This document shows, one piece after another, positions 28,301 through 37,359 of a stretch of 64,000 nucleotides of DNA. The position numbers were made by a program, and so were the translations under genes. The notes under the pieces are model-generated. The model saw nothing but the letters and a program-made list of their open reading frames with translations, ran no database searches and was not told where the DNA came from. The stretch's first letter is position 1; each line of letters starts with the position of its first letter. Source of the DNA: Cyclobacteriaceae bacterium (GTDB lineage: Bacteria > Bacteroidota > Bacteroidia > Cytophagales > Cyclobacteriaceae); assembly GCA_019638275.1 (NCBI GenBank), contig JAHBUC010000001.1, positions 434,001 through 498,000 of the forward strand, in the 5' to 3' direction.

Positions 28301-31300
28301 GAGGGTAAGGATGGCAATTCCTGTAAGGTTAAGGGTTTGTGGGGTGGGTCCTACTTGTGTAAATCTGATCAGCCGTACATCACCGCTAATAACGCCCAAT
28401 CCGCCAACGCCAATTGTCCTGGTGGCCGCAAGGGTAGAGGAGGCACTAGCACCATTTCCAAACCAAATACCTCCACCGAATGTTGAGTTTAATTCAATAT
28501 TACCGTTGAACTGATTGCCTGCCGAATTGTTGGCAAGTCGGATTGTGGATGCACCAAGATTGATAACAACCAGGTTTCCATTGAAAATGTCGGGGTTGTT
28601 ATTACCGGTTAAGAAGTAGGCGTCACCTGAGTTTACAAGGGTTGTTGTTCCGTTAAATGTATTTCCGCCAGTACCATCGTCTCCGGTTACGCTGGTTTTT
28701 TCAATGTAGGCATCACCACTAAATGTCGTTCCATTCAATAGTACACGTGGGGAAGCGAATGTAACATTTCCACCAAATGCTGAGGATGGACCGAGTGTTA
28801 GTAACGCTGTGCCGGTTAGGGAAAGGGATTGTGCAGTGCCACCGACTTGCGTGAATCGTAGAAGACGCAGATCCCCAGCATTAAAGCCTAATCCGCCAAT
28901 GGTAATTGTTCTGGTGTCGGCAAGTGTTGCAGTTCCTCCTGCATTTTCGCAAAACAGAATTCCGGTACCGGTAAGATTTTCGACAATAATATCTCCGTTA
29001 AAAGTATTTACACCGTTATAGGCTACGCGTATTGATGAACTACCTGTATTCCGAAAGGTAACCGAATTGTTGTAAGTGCTTCCTGAATTCAACTCAAACA
29101 ACATGTCTTGCGAACCGGAGTTGATAAAGGTGGTGACACCGTTAAAGGTATTATTTCCGTTTGTCCGGAATACAGCCGGGCTGCTGTTTACCAGGGTAGT
29201 TGTTCCGTTAAAGGTGTTATTGCCGTTGCCCTGATCACCAGTAGCCCCATTTTTTTCGATGTGGGTGAAACCGTTAAAAATTGTTCCATTCAATAAAATC
29301 CTTGGGCTGAAAAAATTCACATCGCCATCAAATTGGCTATCGGGACCAAGATTCAAGATGGCTGTACCTGTCAATGTTAAGGTTTGTGCAGTTGATCCGA
29401 CTTGCGTAAAGCGGTTTAGATTTAAAGTGCCCACCGAAAAGCCTGATCCTCCTACGGCCATCGTATAGGTGTCGGCAAGTGTTGCTGTGGCTCCTGCTGA
29501 TTCACAAAAAACGACTCCAGTTCCAGAAGGATTATTGAAAGTAAGATTGCCATTGAAGGTGGTAGCTCCAGCGTAAGCCACACGAATGTTGCTTGTACTG
29601 GTGTTGGTGAATGTAACAGCGCCATTATATATACTTCCGGAGGAGAGTTCAAGCAACATGTAAGCGGTACCGCTATTGGTTAAATTAGTTGTGGAGTTGA
29701 ATGTGTTGTTTCCTTGGGTTCTCAGGTTGCCATTGGCAGTATTAACGATTGCGGTCGTTCCATTAAATGTATTGTTTCCAGATCCGGTATCTTCAGTTGC
29801 ACCATTTTTTTCTATATAAGCAGTTCCAGCAACAGTAACGCCACTTAAAAACATACGGGGAGCGCGCAAGTCAACGTCCCCGCCAAAAGTTGCAGCAGGG
29901 CCAACTTGTAAAAGTGTTGATGTTCCGGTAAGCGTTAAGTTAACCGCATTGGTTCCGGTTTGCGTAAAATTTCTGAACCTGAGCTGACCAATATCAAATC
30001 CACCGGCACCAATGCTGATGGTACCATTGCCAAAAGTTACGCTTCCGTTACCAGTGCTAAACTGCAGGTTGTTATTCGTAACCGTGTTGCTGATTTCCAG
30101 GTTGCCATTCATCACTACATCGCCATCATTGCCCCAATAAAAATCACACGGTGAACTGGTAGCGTTATTGATGATTACATTACCATTAAATGTTGTTAGT
30201 GTACCTGTTTCAAAACTGATTTGAATATCACTGGCCTCACCAAAATTGTTTACGGTAGTGGTTCCGTGAATGGTAGTTGAGGCGCCATTGAACCGACTAA
30301 TTTGAATACGGTTTTGCACATCAACAACAGATGTGTTATTCAAAGTCAGGTTGCCATTAAAAACATTACCTGCAGTGTTGCTGCCAATACGGATGCGCCC
30401 GCCACCGGTATTATTGAACACAACATCACCATTAAAAATATCACCTGCATCTGCTCCATTATTACCTAAATGAATGTCGCCAGGCCCTGCATTATTGAAT
30501 GTAGCAGATTGAAAAGTATTACCACCCCTTGATCCGATCGAATTAGAACCGGTTTGTGTGAAAACGCTGGTACCATTAAAAGCGCTGCTGTTAAACACAA
30601 TTTCTGATGATGTAAATGTCAGTGCTCCATTAAAGGTACTGTTTGGTCCGAGTGTAAGTGTTGCGTTTGGATTTCCCGAAAGGGTGAGTGTTTGTGGTGT
30701 TGCTCCATCCTGCGTGAAGTTTGCAAGAGAAAGATTTCTGCAGCCTGAGGCTCCGCATGAAGCAGAAATGGTTCTTCCGCTCGCCAACGTAGCTGTTCCT
30801 CCATTAGAGCCAAACAAGGCGCTGCCTGTGGCGTTGTAATTAATGATTATGTTGCCATTAAATTGATTACCAGCACCATTTCTAGCCATGAGTATTGAAC
30901 CGGTGCCATTAATATTCAGTACTACATCAGAAGAATAAATATCGGGGTTGACAACACTCAGGCGAAGTTCTCCTCCTCCTAAGGTGGTTATGGTTAATGT
31001 GCTGTTAAAGGTATTTCCGCCTTGACCATTGTACGTGTTGTTGTCCGTCTTTGTGATATTCACAATTTCGTTAAAAACAGAACCACTAAAATTTAATCCG
31101 GCTGTGTTGCCGTCAACCGGAACGTTGAATTGAGTTCCGCTAAAGGTGGTTGTTCCGGATGCGCTTAATGTTAATGAGGCGCCTGTTCCTGAAGTTACAG
31201 TCCCGCCTGCAAACGTATTTGTGCCTGTAGTTGTAAGAGTACGATTTCCCGGAAGGTCAATGCTACTGGTAAATGTTGCGTTAATTGTTAGGGCGCTAAG

Positions 31301-31522
31301 GTCAGGTGAAATGTCCAAAATACAGGTACCTAGCCCCAGGTTGTTAAAGATGGCTGTGTTGCCAGCTATGGGTACAGAGGCCCCGCCTGCCCCGCCAGAG
31401 GTAGTCGACCAATTTGCTGGATCGTTCCAATTACCGGGGGTTGAAGCCACCCAAAACCGGTTTTGAGCTAACCCGGCAATGGCTAAGAACACAAAAATTG
31501 ATAGAGTAAAGCTTTTTTTCAT
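25304..31522 (-). CDS. Giant repeat surface protein with T9SS type A sorting tail
   Basis: 2072 residues from the ATG at 31522 (signal peptide KKSFTLSIFVFLAIAGLAQ); an ATG three codons upstream is possible. About residues 24-1600 are Gly/Asn/Thr-rich beta-helix-like repeats. I count eight copies of a landmark (R)-F-T-Q-x-G-x-x-x-Q-x-L-x-L-T-G, spaced about 162-165 residues in the five C-terminal units, about 185 in the next two and about 250 at the N-terminal one. Smaller motifs (GGNTFNGTTTL, NGNITFNS) recur inside each unit. Then come a domain with PVELEWFRASITPE and a typical YYRLKQIDFDG block, and a Por-type tail (VYPNPAGKQ to LYIVRTQLGEIFKLVIQ). It is predicted to be exported by T9SS and held on the surface or released, likely as an adhesin. 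Confidence 0.9.
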   Translation of the reverse strand: MKKSFTLSIFVFLAIAGLAQNRFWVASTPGNWNDPANWSTTSGGAGGASVPIAGNTAIFNNLGLGTCILDISPDLSALTINATFTSSIDLPGNRTLTTTGTNTFAGGTVTSGTGASLTLSASGTTTFSGTQFNVPVDGNTAGLNFSGSVFNEIVNITKTDNNTYNGQGGNTFNSTLTITTLGGGELRLSVVNPDIYSSDVVLNINGTGSILMARNGAGNQFNGNIIINYNATGSALFGSNGGTATLASGRTISASCGASGCRNLSLANFTQDGATPQTLTLSGNPNATLTLGPNSTFNGALTFTSSEIVFNSSAFNGTSVFTQTGSNSIGSRGGNTFQSATFNNAGPGDIHLGNNGADAGDIFNGDVVFNNTGGGRIRIGSNTAGNVFNGNLTLNNTSVVDVQNRIQISRFNGASTTIHGTTTVNNFGEASDIQISFETGTLTTFNGNVIINNATSSPCDFYWGNDGDVVMNGNLEISNTVTNNNLQFSTGNGSVTFGNGTISIGAGGFDIGQLRFRNFTQTGTNAVNLTLTGTSTLLQVGPAATFGGDVDLRAPRMFLSGVTVAGTAYIEKNGATEDTGSGNNTFNGTTAIVNTANGNLRTQGNNTFNSTTNLTNSGTAYMLLELSSGSIYNGAVTFTNTSTSNIRVAYAGATTFNGNLTFNNPSGTGVVFCESAGATATLADTYTMAVGGSGFSVGTLNLNRFTQVGSTAQTLTLTGTAILNLGPDSQFDGDVNFFSPRILLNGTIFNGFTHIEKNGATGDQGNGNNTFNGTTTLVNSSPAVFRTNGNNTFNGVTTFINSGSQDMLFELNSGSTYNNSVTFRNTGSSSIRVAYNGVNTFNGDIIVENLTGTGILFCENAGGTATLADTRTITIGGLGFNAGDLRLLRFTQVGGTAQSLSLTGTALLTLGPSSAFGGNVTFASPRVLLNGTTFSGDAYIEKTSVTGDDGTGGNTFNGTTTLVNSGDAYFLTGNNNPDIFNGNLVVINLGASTIRLANNSAGNQFNGNIELNSTFGGGIWFGNGASASSTLAATRTIGVGGLGVISGDVRLIRFTQVGPTPQTLNLTGIAILTLGPTSSFGGDVDFRSPQLLLNGTTFNGTAYLEKNGAGNNASNGGNVFNGITTLVNSGSGYFYSADIAPDIFNSDLTITNTGSNLISLARSVAGNEFNGNITFNSTLGSSGIYISSQASASSTLATGGSLLVGGLGYSSGYLSLRRFTQLGAEPQTLLLTGTAVLELGPATTFNGVVDFRSAQFELDGTTFNGTTYLEKTGATNNDSNGGNTFNGVTTIANSGSGWFRFALNAIDQFNSELTLNNSGAGSIRLADNVPGTTFNGNIIVNSTAGGGIFFSQSGGGTATLASGRTISVGGSGFTTGDLAIRRFTQSGATAQNLAVTGTSRLILGPSVLFNGNVNFSGPQVFLQGGTYNGITSIAKTGATDNTSTGGNTFNATTTITNSGSGQFILANTNPDIFNASLSASNTGTSWLRFAEASAGNEFNGSITFTGTSGSGIIISNSAGGSSTLAAGQTLNIGSFTTGELRFRRITQVGATPQNLTLTGTAILTIGTSTVFNGNVTFQSPQVYLEGGTFNGDASITKTGATTNNSNGGNTFNGTTVITNASTAQMLLANGAGDTFNGPVTFSKTSTGALFPAFNLTSAFASNITINANSVVTLAGGTGIVNFVGANSQTITKTGGTPSPIFRRISTNKSAQQITLTTDVTVSIDATFGTGIINTDAVNFLNFADNATATGANDASYVDGPVRKTGNDAFDFPVGDNGFYRPISISAPTTTTHAFTAQYFNQNHSLGTPAVWDPSFWTVSGCEYWTLDRNVGASNVFVTLSWNEAACNPGYITSPATLRVTRWTGTNWVDQGNGGTTGTPTNGTIITSAAVTSFSPFTLASTDAQNPLPVELEWFRASITPETSILLEWRTTSELNNEAFEIERSKDGFDFTQIARIDGAGTTTQPINYSLLDEQPLAGLSYYRLKQIDFDGTVTYSGLVSVRRGEDPFIVYPNPAGKQWVTFNRKVNAVVINNLNQIIGTYTEAEGFDTTDLAPGLYIVRTQLGEIFKLVIQ

Positions 31523-31714
31523 AGACAACAATTCGACCCATAAATATTGGCAATTGCTTTAATTAATTGATCAGACTAGTTCAGGTTTTATTCAAAATAT
31601 TTCAACTAAGTAACTGAATAACAGGTGTTAGCTTTCGCGGTTTTGCCTGAATGCTGATCCAGGAGCTTAAATCCAAAGGGTAGTCCGTACATTTCGGTTT
31701 GGTATGTTGAGACT

Positions 31715-32578
31715 ATGGGAAAGAAAAAAGACAAAACACCTCCCTTATTGAAATTCATCCGTTGGGCGTACCCCAAAGTGGAGGTTGTTGCCCCACCGTT
31801 GGCCTATCGGTTTTTTACCAAATTGTTTTTTACACCGCTTAAGTATCGGGCTACAGAAAAGGAACGCAAGGCTGAAACGTTTGCAGAAAAATTTGAAGTA
31901 CATGCAGCAGGTAAGCGCATTCAGTGTTACCGTTGGGGGCAGTCGGATAAAATCGTAATTGTGGTTCACGGTTGGGCGGGAAGGGCCACGCAGTTTCGAA
32001 GATTTGTTAAACCTTTAATTAAGGCAGGCTACCAAGTGGTTGGTTTTGACGGACCAGCTCATGGCCAGTCGGGAGGAAAGAAGACAACGATTGTGGAGTT
32101 TGAACAAACCTTGCGCGAATTGTATAAGGTAGTGGGTATTCCGGAAGCTATCATTGCCCACTCATTTGGAGGAGGAGCCGTATTGTTTGCAGCAAAAAAC
32201 GAATTGCCCGTTAAAAAGCTTATCAACATTGCCAGTCCAACCATTGGTGATGAAATTATCAACACCTATTTAAAAGCCATTGGCGGATCGGAGAAAACAA
32301 AAACATTTTTTAAAGCTTTCATTGTAAAAAAATACGGGCAACCTTTTGATACGTTTACTGCTCTGGAAATTATCAAACACATTAAGCAACCGATGGAACT
32401 GTTGCTTGTTCATGATGAAAAGGATTACGAGGTTTCCATGGAGCATCCGCTTGCGTTATGCAAAGCTTACCCTTCAGCGCGTTTACTGAAAACAAGTGGG
32501 TTGGGGCATACCCGTATTTTGAAAGATGATGCTGTTATTCAGGAAATCGTAACATTTATAAGGGGTAATGCGTCATGA
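31715..32578 (+). CDS. Alpha/beta hydrolase
   Basis: 287 residues. The alpha/beta hydrolase core has VIVVHGWAGRATQF (oxyanion region), GFDGPAHGQSGG, and the nucleophile elbow AHSFGGG with S150. The acid is probably in LLVHDEKD and the His in SGLGHTRI. There is no signal peptide, so it should act in the cytoplasm. Esterase or lipase type is likely but the substrate is unknown. Not in an evident operon. Confidence 0.88.
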   Translation: MGKKKDKTPPLLKFIRWAYPKVEVVAPPLAYRFFTKLFFTPLKYRATEKERKAETFAEKFEVHAAGKRIQCYRWGQSDKIVIVVHGWAGRATQFRRFVKPLIKAGYQVVGFDGPAHGQSGGKKTTIVEFEQTLRELYKVVGIPEAIIAHSFGGGAVLFAAKNELPVKKLINIASPTIGDEIINTYLKAIGGSEKTKTFFKAFIVKKYGQPFDTFTALEIIKHIKQPMELLLVHDEKDYEVSMEHPLALCKAYPSARLLKTSGLGHTRILKDDAVIQEIVTFIRGNAS

Positions 32579-32767
32579 TAAAGCAAGCAAAAAGGCTGAA
32601 TCGGGTGTAATTTAATCAGGCAGGTAAACACTAATGGGCAAAGCCGCTTATCGGGGTGTGTAACCGTTAGGAAATTATCCAGTAAATCATCCGAAAAAGG
32701 GCTTATTTTTGATTGAAATCGGACTTTATAGAACTTTCATCAGTAATCGTTCATCGTTATAGCAGTT

Positions 32768-33487
32768 ATGAAAATCATTGAAACACACAATATCTCCAAG
32801 ATTTATATAATGGGTTCAACAGAAGTGCGCGCGCTTCAATCGGTTTCCATTAGTATTGACAAGGGCGAATACGTTGCCTTTATGGGGCCGTCAGGTTCGG
32901 GTAAATCTACCTTGATGAATATTGTCGGATGCCTTGATACACCAACCGGGGGAACGTATATGCTCAATAACCACCTGGTGAGCGACATGACGGAAAATGA
33001 ATTAGCCGAAGTGCGCAATAAAGAGATTGGCTTTGTGTTTCAAACCTTTAACCTGTTGCCGCGCGCTACTGCATTGGAGAATGTAGCACTGCCTTTAATT
33101 TATGCAGGTTACGGAAAATCAGAGCGTGATGAGATGGCGCATGCCGCATTGGATAATGTAGGTTTAGGAGATCGCTGGCATCACAGGCCTAATGAACTTT
33201 CGGGTGGGCAGCGCCAGCGTGTGGCTATTGCACGGGCATTGGTAAATAATCCTTCTATAATTTTAGCTGATGAACCAACCGGTAACCTCGATTCCAAAAC
33301 TTCTTACGACATCATGAACCTGTTTCAGGAACTTCATGATAAAGGCAACACCATCATTATGGTAACACACGAAGATGATATTGCACATTATGCACACCGC
33401 ATCATTCGTTTGCGCGATGGTCTTGTAGAGTGGGATAAGAAGAATGAGCACATTACACGGGGCAAGCCAGTAGAGGCTGCACACTAA
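32768..33487 (+). CDS. ABC transporter ATP-binding protein (LolD/MacB/FtsE type)
   Basis: 239 residues, a complete ABC ATPase. Walker [10 protein letters not shown] at 40-48, Q loop in [10 protein letters not shown], signature LSGGQRQR near 144-151, Walker [15 protein letters not shown], and switch His in MVTHEDD. The PTGNLD and [18 protein letters not shown] segments are characteristic of the MacB/LolD/FtsE subgroup, which drives mechanotransmission or lipoprotein release. No permease gene lies beside it on either side, so it is an orphan subunit here. Confidence 0.93.
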   Translation: MKIIETHNISKIYIMGSTEVRALQSVSISIDKGEYVAFMGPSGSGKSTLMNIVGCLDTPTGGTYMLNNHLVSDMTENELAEVRNKEIGFVFQTFNLLPRATALENVALPLIYAGYGKSERDEMAHAALDNVGLGDRWHHRPNELSGGQRQRVAIARALVNNPSIILADEPTGNLDSKTSYDIMNLFQELHDKGNTIIMVTHEDDIAHYAHRIIRLRDGLVEWDKKNEHITRGKPVEAAH

Positions 33488-33531
33488 CATTTTTCGGTAT
33501 TGGGCCGTATCTTGGTCCAAAATTCCGATCC

Positions 33532-34080
33532 ATGAAAATTTATACCAAAACAGGCGATACGGGGAGTACTTCCTTGTTTGGCGGTAAGCGTGTATCCAAA
33601 GCCGATCTGCGCATTGAAGCATACGGCACCATTGATGAGCTGAATGCACATGTTGGTTTACTGCGCGATCAGGACGTAAACGAAAAGCGAGAAAAAATTT
33701 TAGTGGAGATCCAGGATCGGTTGTTTACCATCGGTTCCATACTGGCTGTTGAACCGGGCAATACCAAAGTAAAAGTGCCTGCTTTGCTGGTTGATGATAT
33801 TTCCGTTTTAGAAAAGGAAATTGATGCCATGGATGCACAACTTCCGCCCATGCGTTCGTTTGTGTTGCCGGGTGGGCATCCATCCGTTTCCATTTGCCAC
33901 ATTACACGAACCGTGTGCCGTAGAGCCGAGCGTTTGGTAATTGCACTTGATACCGTTGAAAAAACAGATGCCCTGGTGATTCAATACCTGAACCGGCTCT
34001 CTGATTTTCTGTTTATGCTTTCGCGAAAAATAGCGCAAGAAACAGGTGCAACGGAAACACCGTGGACTGCCCGGATGTAA
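33532..34080 (+). CDS. Cob(I)alamin/cobinamide adenosyltransferase (PduO type)
   Basis: 182 residues. Transfers the 5'-deoxyadenosyl group of ATP to cob(I)alamin or corrinoid. The PduO signature is present: TKTGDTGSTSLFGG near the start, AYGTIDELNAHVGLLRD at about 31-47, LPGGHPSVSICHITRTVCRRAERLV in two parts near 112-138, and YLNRLSDFLFMLSR near 149-162. No other cobalamin gene is adjacent and I see no cobalamin riboswitch in the 44-base spacer. It starts 45 bases after the ABC gene. A TATCTTGG box upstream may be its own promoter element. Confidence 0.93.
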   Translation: MKIYTKTGDTGSTSLFGGKRVSKADLRIEAYGTIDELNAHVGLLRDQDVNEKREKILVEIQDRLFTIGSILAVEPGNTKVKVPALLVDDISVLEKEIDAMDAQLPPMRSFVLPGGHPSVSICHITRTVCRRAERLVIALDTVEKTDALVIQYLNRLSDFLFMLSRKIAQETGATETPWTARM

Positions 34081-34082
34081 GC

Positions 34083-34751
34083 CTAAGCTTTCTTTGGCAG
34101 AAAGGATGTATCCATGTAATACCGCGTGAGGTCGTTCGGATCAATATAAATATCAACCCCTTCTCTTGATTTCAGCAGCACAGCAGGATCATACCAGATG
34201 TGGTCACTTTTGAATTCGTACAGTTTGTTTGAAACAGCATCATGATATTGGCATACAATCACGAACGGACTTCTTCCATTTACTTTGAATGAAGTATCGT
34301 GGATGATGTCCGTTACAGGTAATGAAGTTTTCCGCCCTTTTCCATACGTGAACAAATCGCGCTTGGCCCTGATCAGTTTCAATTGTTTTGAGAGACCATA
34401 GAATCCGACTCCGCCAAACGAAAGAACAAATACTGAAAGAAATAACGGCACAAACCACTGACTGAAGAAGCTCTTGATTTCGGCTTCCTCTGGTTTGCCG
34501 GGTGGGTAGTGTACGGTTACGACATCACCAACACTCATGTTTGAGCTGCTGAATAATGAATAGAACTCCATTGGCTGGCCATAATATTCAAATGTAATGG
34601 CGGGGTAATCCGATAAGCCGGTGATGGTTCCGGGGGCCTCTTCCCAGGTTAAATTTTGCATGAATGAATTGTAGGCTGTGATGAGGCAGATCAACAGGCA
34701 TATGCCACCTATGGCAGCAAATACACTGTAAAATATGAGTAGCGGTCGCAT
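34083..34751 (-). CDS. DUF3592 membrane protein
   Basis: 222 residues. Two hydrophobic helices, about 5-27 and 103-124, flank an extracytoplasmic beta domain (ITFEYYGQPMEFYS, GDVVTVHYPPGKPEEAEI), which is the DUF3592 pattern. A second soluble domain follows with VCQYHDAVSNKLYEFKSDHIW and VDIYIDPNDLTRYYMD. Function unknown. It converges with the adenosyltransferase gene (stops 3 bases apart) and diverges from the first BCAT gene. Confidence 0.8.
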   Translation of the reverse strand: MRPLLIFYSVFAAIGGICLLICLITAYNSFMQNLTWEEAPGTITGLSDYPAITFEYYGQPMEFYSLFSSSNMSVGDVVTVHYPPGKPEEAEIKSFFSQWFVPLFLSVFVLSFGGVGFYGLSKQLKLIRAKRDLFTYGKGRKTSLPVTDIIHDTSFKVNGRSPFVIVCQYHDAVSNKLYEFKSDHIWYDPAVLLKSREGVDIYIDPNDLTRYYMDTSFLPKKA

Positions 34752-34815
34752 GGCTTTGGGTTCAGTTTCAATTTAAAATTCGTCTTTTTAATTATAAAAT
34801 TGAGGGTGAATTATC

Positions 34816-34829
34816 CTAACATGTGTTAG
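34816..34829. promoter_or_regulatory. Inverted repeat upstream of the first BCAT gene
   Basis: CTAACA at 34816-34821 and TGTTAG at 34824-34829 form a perfect 6-bp dyad around TG. It lies about 20 bases upstream of a TATCTTGC box (34850-34857), which resembles the TAnnTTTG -7 element, and 53 bases before the ATG at 34882. The site could be an operator near the -33 region. I have no regulator to name. Confidence 0.35.
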
Positions 34830-34881
34830 CCCTGTTTGGAATTATCTTTTATCTTGCGGCCAAAATAAATCCTTTCAGAAA

Positions 34882-35946
34882 ATGGTGGAAACGATGAAAA
34901 TCGCAACAGAGCGGGTAAAGAAGTCGCGGATCAGTGAGGTTGATTTCTCCAACATTCCGTTTGGCAAAATTTACACCGACCACATGTTTATGGCCGATTA
35001 CAAAAACGGGGAGTGGAAGAATTTCCGCATCATGCCGTATGGCTATATGCCGATTAGTCCGGCAACACCTGCACTTCATTATGGCCAGGCAATTTTTGAA
35101 GGGATGAAGGCTTATAAAAATCCGGAAGGAGAGGCCTTGGTATTTCGGCCATTGGATAACTGGAAACGCTTGAATATTTCAGGCGAGCGTTTATGTATGC
35201 CGCCTCTTCCGGAAGAATTATTTATGGAGAGCCTTTCGGCACTGATTGATTTGGATCGTGCCTGGATACCCGATACAGCCGGAGCATCCCTTTATATTCG
35301 TCCGTTTATTTTTTCTGCCGATGAATACATCGGCATTAAGCCTTCGGATGATTTTACGTTCATGATTATTCTTTGTCCGGTAGGATCATATTATTCCACT
35401 CCGGTAAAAGTGCGCATTGAAACACATTACACACGTGCGGCTCAAGGCGGCACCGGATATGCGAAGGCAGGCGGAAATTATGCGGCTGCCATCTATCCGG
35501 CAAAGCTGGCGCAGGCAAAAGGATACCACCAACTTTTATGGACGGATGGAAAAAACCACGAGTACATTGAAGAGTCGGGAACGATGAACGTCATGTTTGT
35601 AATTGACGGCACGTTGGTAACACCCGCACTAAGCGATTCTATTTTAGCGGGCATTACCCGCGACAGCGTATTGCAGCTGGCCCGCAAATGGGGCATGAAG
35701 GTGGAGGAAAGGAAAATATCTGTAAAGGAATTAATTGAAGGCATTGAAAGCGGAAAAGTAACCGAAGTTTTTGGTGCCGGTACGGCCGCTACTATTGCGC
35801 ACATAGAATTAATCGGTTATAACGATAAGGATTACTATCTTCCGCCTGTAGAGCAGCGCACATTCTCCAATAAAGTGTATGCCGAGTTGGAGGGCATCAA
35901 GCGTGGCCAGAAGCCAGATCCGTTTGGATGGATAGTAAAAATGTAA
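34882..35946 (+). CDS. ilvE: Branched-chain amino acid aminotransferase (long, BCAT type)
   Basis: 354 residues, the longer class of fold-type IV aminotransferase found in Bacteroidota and eukaryotes. Transfers the amino group between glutamate and the keto acids of Ile, Val and Leu, using PLP. The PLP lysine is K195 in GYAKAGGNYAAAIYPAKLAQ; other marks are ALHYGQAIFEGMKAYKN, YIRPFIFSADEYIGIKPS and EESGTMNVMFV. It is a paralogue of the ilvE at 54718-55605, in the other subgroup and outside the ilv operon. The C-terminal end overlaps the next gene by 19 bases. Confidence 0.93.
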   Translation: MVETMKIATERVKKSRISEVDFSNIPFGKIYTDHMFMADYKNGEWKNFRIMPYGYMPISPATPALHYGQAIFEGMKAYKNPEGEALVFRPLDNWKRLNISGERLCMPPLPEELFMESLSALIDLDRAWIPDTAGASLYIRPFIFSADEYIGIKPSDDFTFMIILCPVGSYYSTPVKVRIETHYTRAAQGGTGYAKAGGNYAAAIYPAKLAQAKGYHQLLWTDGKNHEYIEESGTMNVMFVIDGTLVTPALSDSILAGITRDSVLQLARKWGMKVEERKISVKELIEGIESGKVTEVFGAGTAATIAHIELIGYNDKDYYLPPVEQRTFSNKVYAELEGIKRGQKPDPFGWIVKM

Positions 35947-36422
35947 TTCTCATTTGCTTTTTTCTCGCATCGGTTTTTACCGGTGTGGCACAACCCCGTT
36001 TGGTTATTCTGAAAGGGGATAAAGTTATCACCTGGTTTCAGGAGGGTGATTACATTCGCTTTAAGCGAAAAGACCGCGAACATTTTACCGTTGGATTTAT
36101 CGCAGGGCTCACCAAAGATTATTTCCGCATCGGGCAAGACACCACATTTATTTATCGGTTGGAGAAAATTGATTTAAGCGATCGTGATAATTCAGGTTTC
36201 CGTACCCGCGCCATTGGTGCAACCTTTATTGTAGCCGGTGGTGTTTTGTTTTTGGGCGATCTGTTTAACGAAACCGTAATCAACGATGCAAACTATACGG
36301 CCAATGCGGGCGTGATCGGTGTATCAGCCGCGTTGGTTGGTTCAGGCTTACTGATGCAATTAGTAAACAACGATTACTTTGTGCTGGGCAGAAGAAAGAA
36401 AGTGGTTGTGTTGGATCGGTGA
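35928..36422 (+). CDS. Exported or membrane protein of unknown function
   Basis: 164 residues with an N-terminal hydrophobic segment (NVILICFFLASVFTGVAQ), probably a signal peptide. The mature part begins with strands (RLVILKGDKVITWFQEGDYIRFKRK) and later has two weakly hydrophobic helices, AIGATFIVAGGVLFLGDLF and AGVIGVSAALVGSGLLMQL. The end is basic (GRRKKVVVLDR). I recognise no family. It overlaps the aminotransferase gene by 19 bases, which suggests translational coupling. Confidence 0.7.
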   Translation: MDSKNVILICFFLASVFTGVAQPRLVILKGDKVITWFQEGDYIRFKRKDREHFTVGFIAGLTKDYFRIGQDTTFIYRLEKIDLSDRDNSGFRTRAIGATFIVAGGVLFLGDLFNETVINDANYTANAGVIGVSAALVGSGLLMQLVNNDYFVLGRRKKVVVLDR

Positions 36423-37280
36423 TTAATGCTGCTTAAGCGAGTACCTCATGCCAAAGGAAACCGTAGTTAGTTTGGCTTTTCCACCGGGCCGGTTGTCTTC
36501 GTTGCAGATTCCTGAAAATGAATGAAGTAAGCTGGTTGAAAGGCCAACCTGCTTGGTGATCTTATAAGTAAATTCAGTTGAAGCGCTTATGAGCAAGTTG
36601 TTGAACCCATCTCCGGAGGTCTCTTTGTAGGTATACAGCGTAGGTTGTGGAAAATTCGAAAAAGCTGACTTATGCTCAGTAGCACGAAGTAAAGCCGACA
36701 TCACCAATCCCGCTCTAACCTGAAAGCGTTCATTCCAGAAATTATGACCAATGGTTACCGGAATCTGTAAATATAACGTTGAGGTCTCTCCGAGTTTTTC
36801 ATCCGGTTCAGGTATCATGCTTGGTTGCCTGCCTATGATAATTCGGTTTAGTGAATCTCTGCCTATCGGTGATCCAATAATAACACCATAATTTCCACCA
36901 ATCGAACCAACCTGACCTCCTGGAACTATGGAAACCTGAGACCCGAGTAGTTCAACAACCTCTATGGTTCTCTTAAAGCGAGCATAGTTTATGCCCAAGC
37001 CTGTTTCAATAAAAAATTTATTGAACTGATAAACTTGTCCACGAACATTAAAATCAAAACCAGGTCTTCCCGAATAGGACTCCCGGACTGACCCAACGTT
37101 TACGGTTGTAACAGTAAAACCTGTAGCGGGGTCTGATTGCATGGTTTGTAATTTATTTGATTTGATTGTGGTTCCATTCAAGGAATAATTGCCAGAGAAA
37201 CTTAGGGATAAGTTCTTGATTTGTGCATTTGACATTGCACAGATTGCCAGCATTAAAAATATGCTCAGGGACAGCCTCAT
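36423..37280 (-). CDS. Outer-membrane beta-barrel protein
   Basis: 285 residues. Signal peptide RLSLSIFLMLAICAMSNAQ, then alternating beta strands (IKNLSLSFSGNYSLNG, FFIETGLGINYARFKRT, TLYLQIPVTIGHNFW, FQVRAGLVMSALL) ending in a strand VSFGMRYSLKQH, in line with an outer-membrane barrel of the PorT-like group. Specific role unknown. It converges with the preceding gene, stops abutting. Confidence 0.75.
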   Translation of the reverse strand: MRLSLSIFLMLAICAMSNAQIKNLSLSFSGNYSLNGTTIKSNKLQTMQSDPATGFTVTTVNVGSVRESYSGRPGFDFNVRGQVYQFNKFFIETGLGINYARFKRTIEVVELLGSQVSIVPGGQVGSIGGNYGVIIGSPIGRDSLNRIIIGRQPSMIPEPDEKLGETSTLYLQIPVTIGHNFWNERFQVRAGLVMSALLRATEHKSAFSNFPQPTLYTYKETSGDGFNNLLISASTEFTYKITKQVGLSTSLLHSFSGICNEDNRPGGKAKLTTVSFGMRYSLKQH

Positions 37281-37359
37281 AAATTGATCAGAAATTCGCC
37301 TGTGAATTTACATAATCGTAAATGAGATTTAAAAGCGAAATACCTAAGTTTGAATCGAA

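Noticed and set aside
26880..30720. Evenly spaced repeats suggesting a CRISPR array
   Set aside because: Period is about 490-750 bases, inside a coding frame, with no short identical repeats and spacers.
26403..31466. Several 70-150 residue frames on the plus strand within the giant gene
   Set aside because: They are antisense readings of the repetitive minus-strand gene, recurring with each repeat unit.
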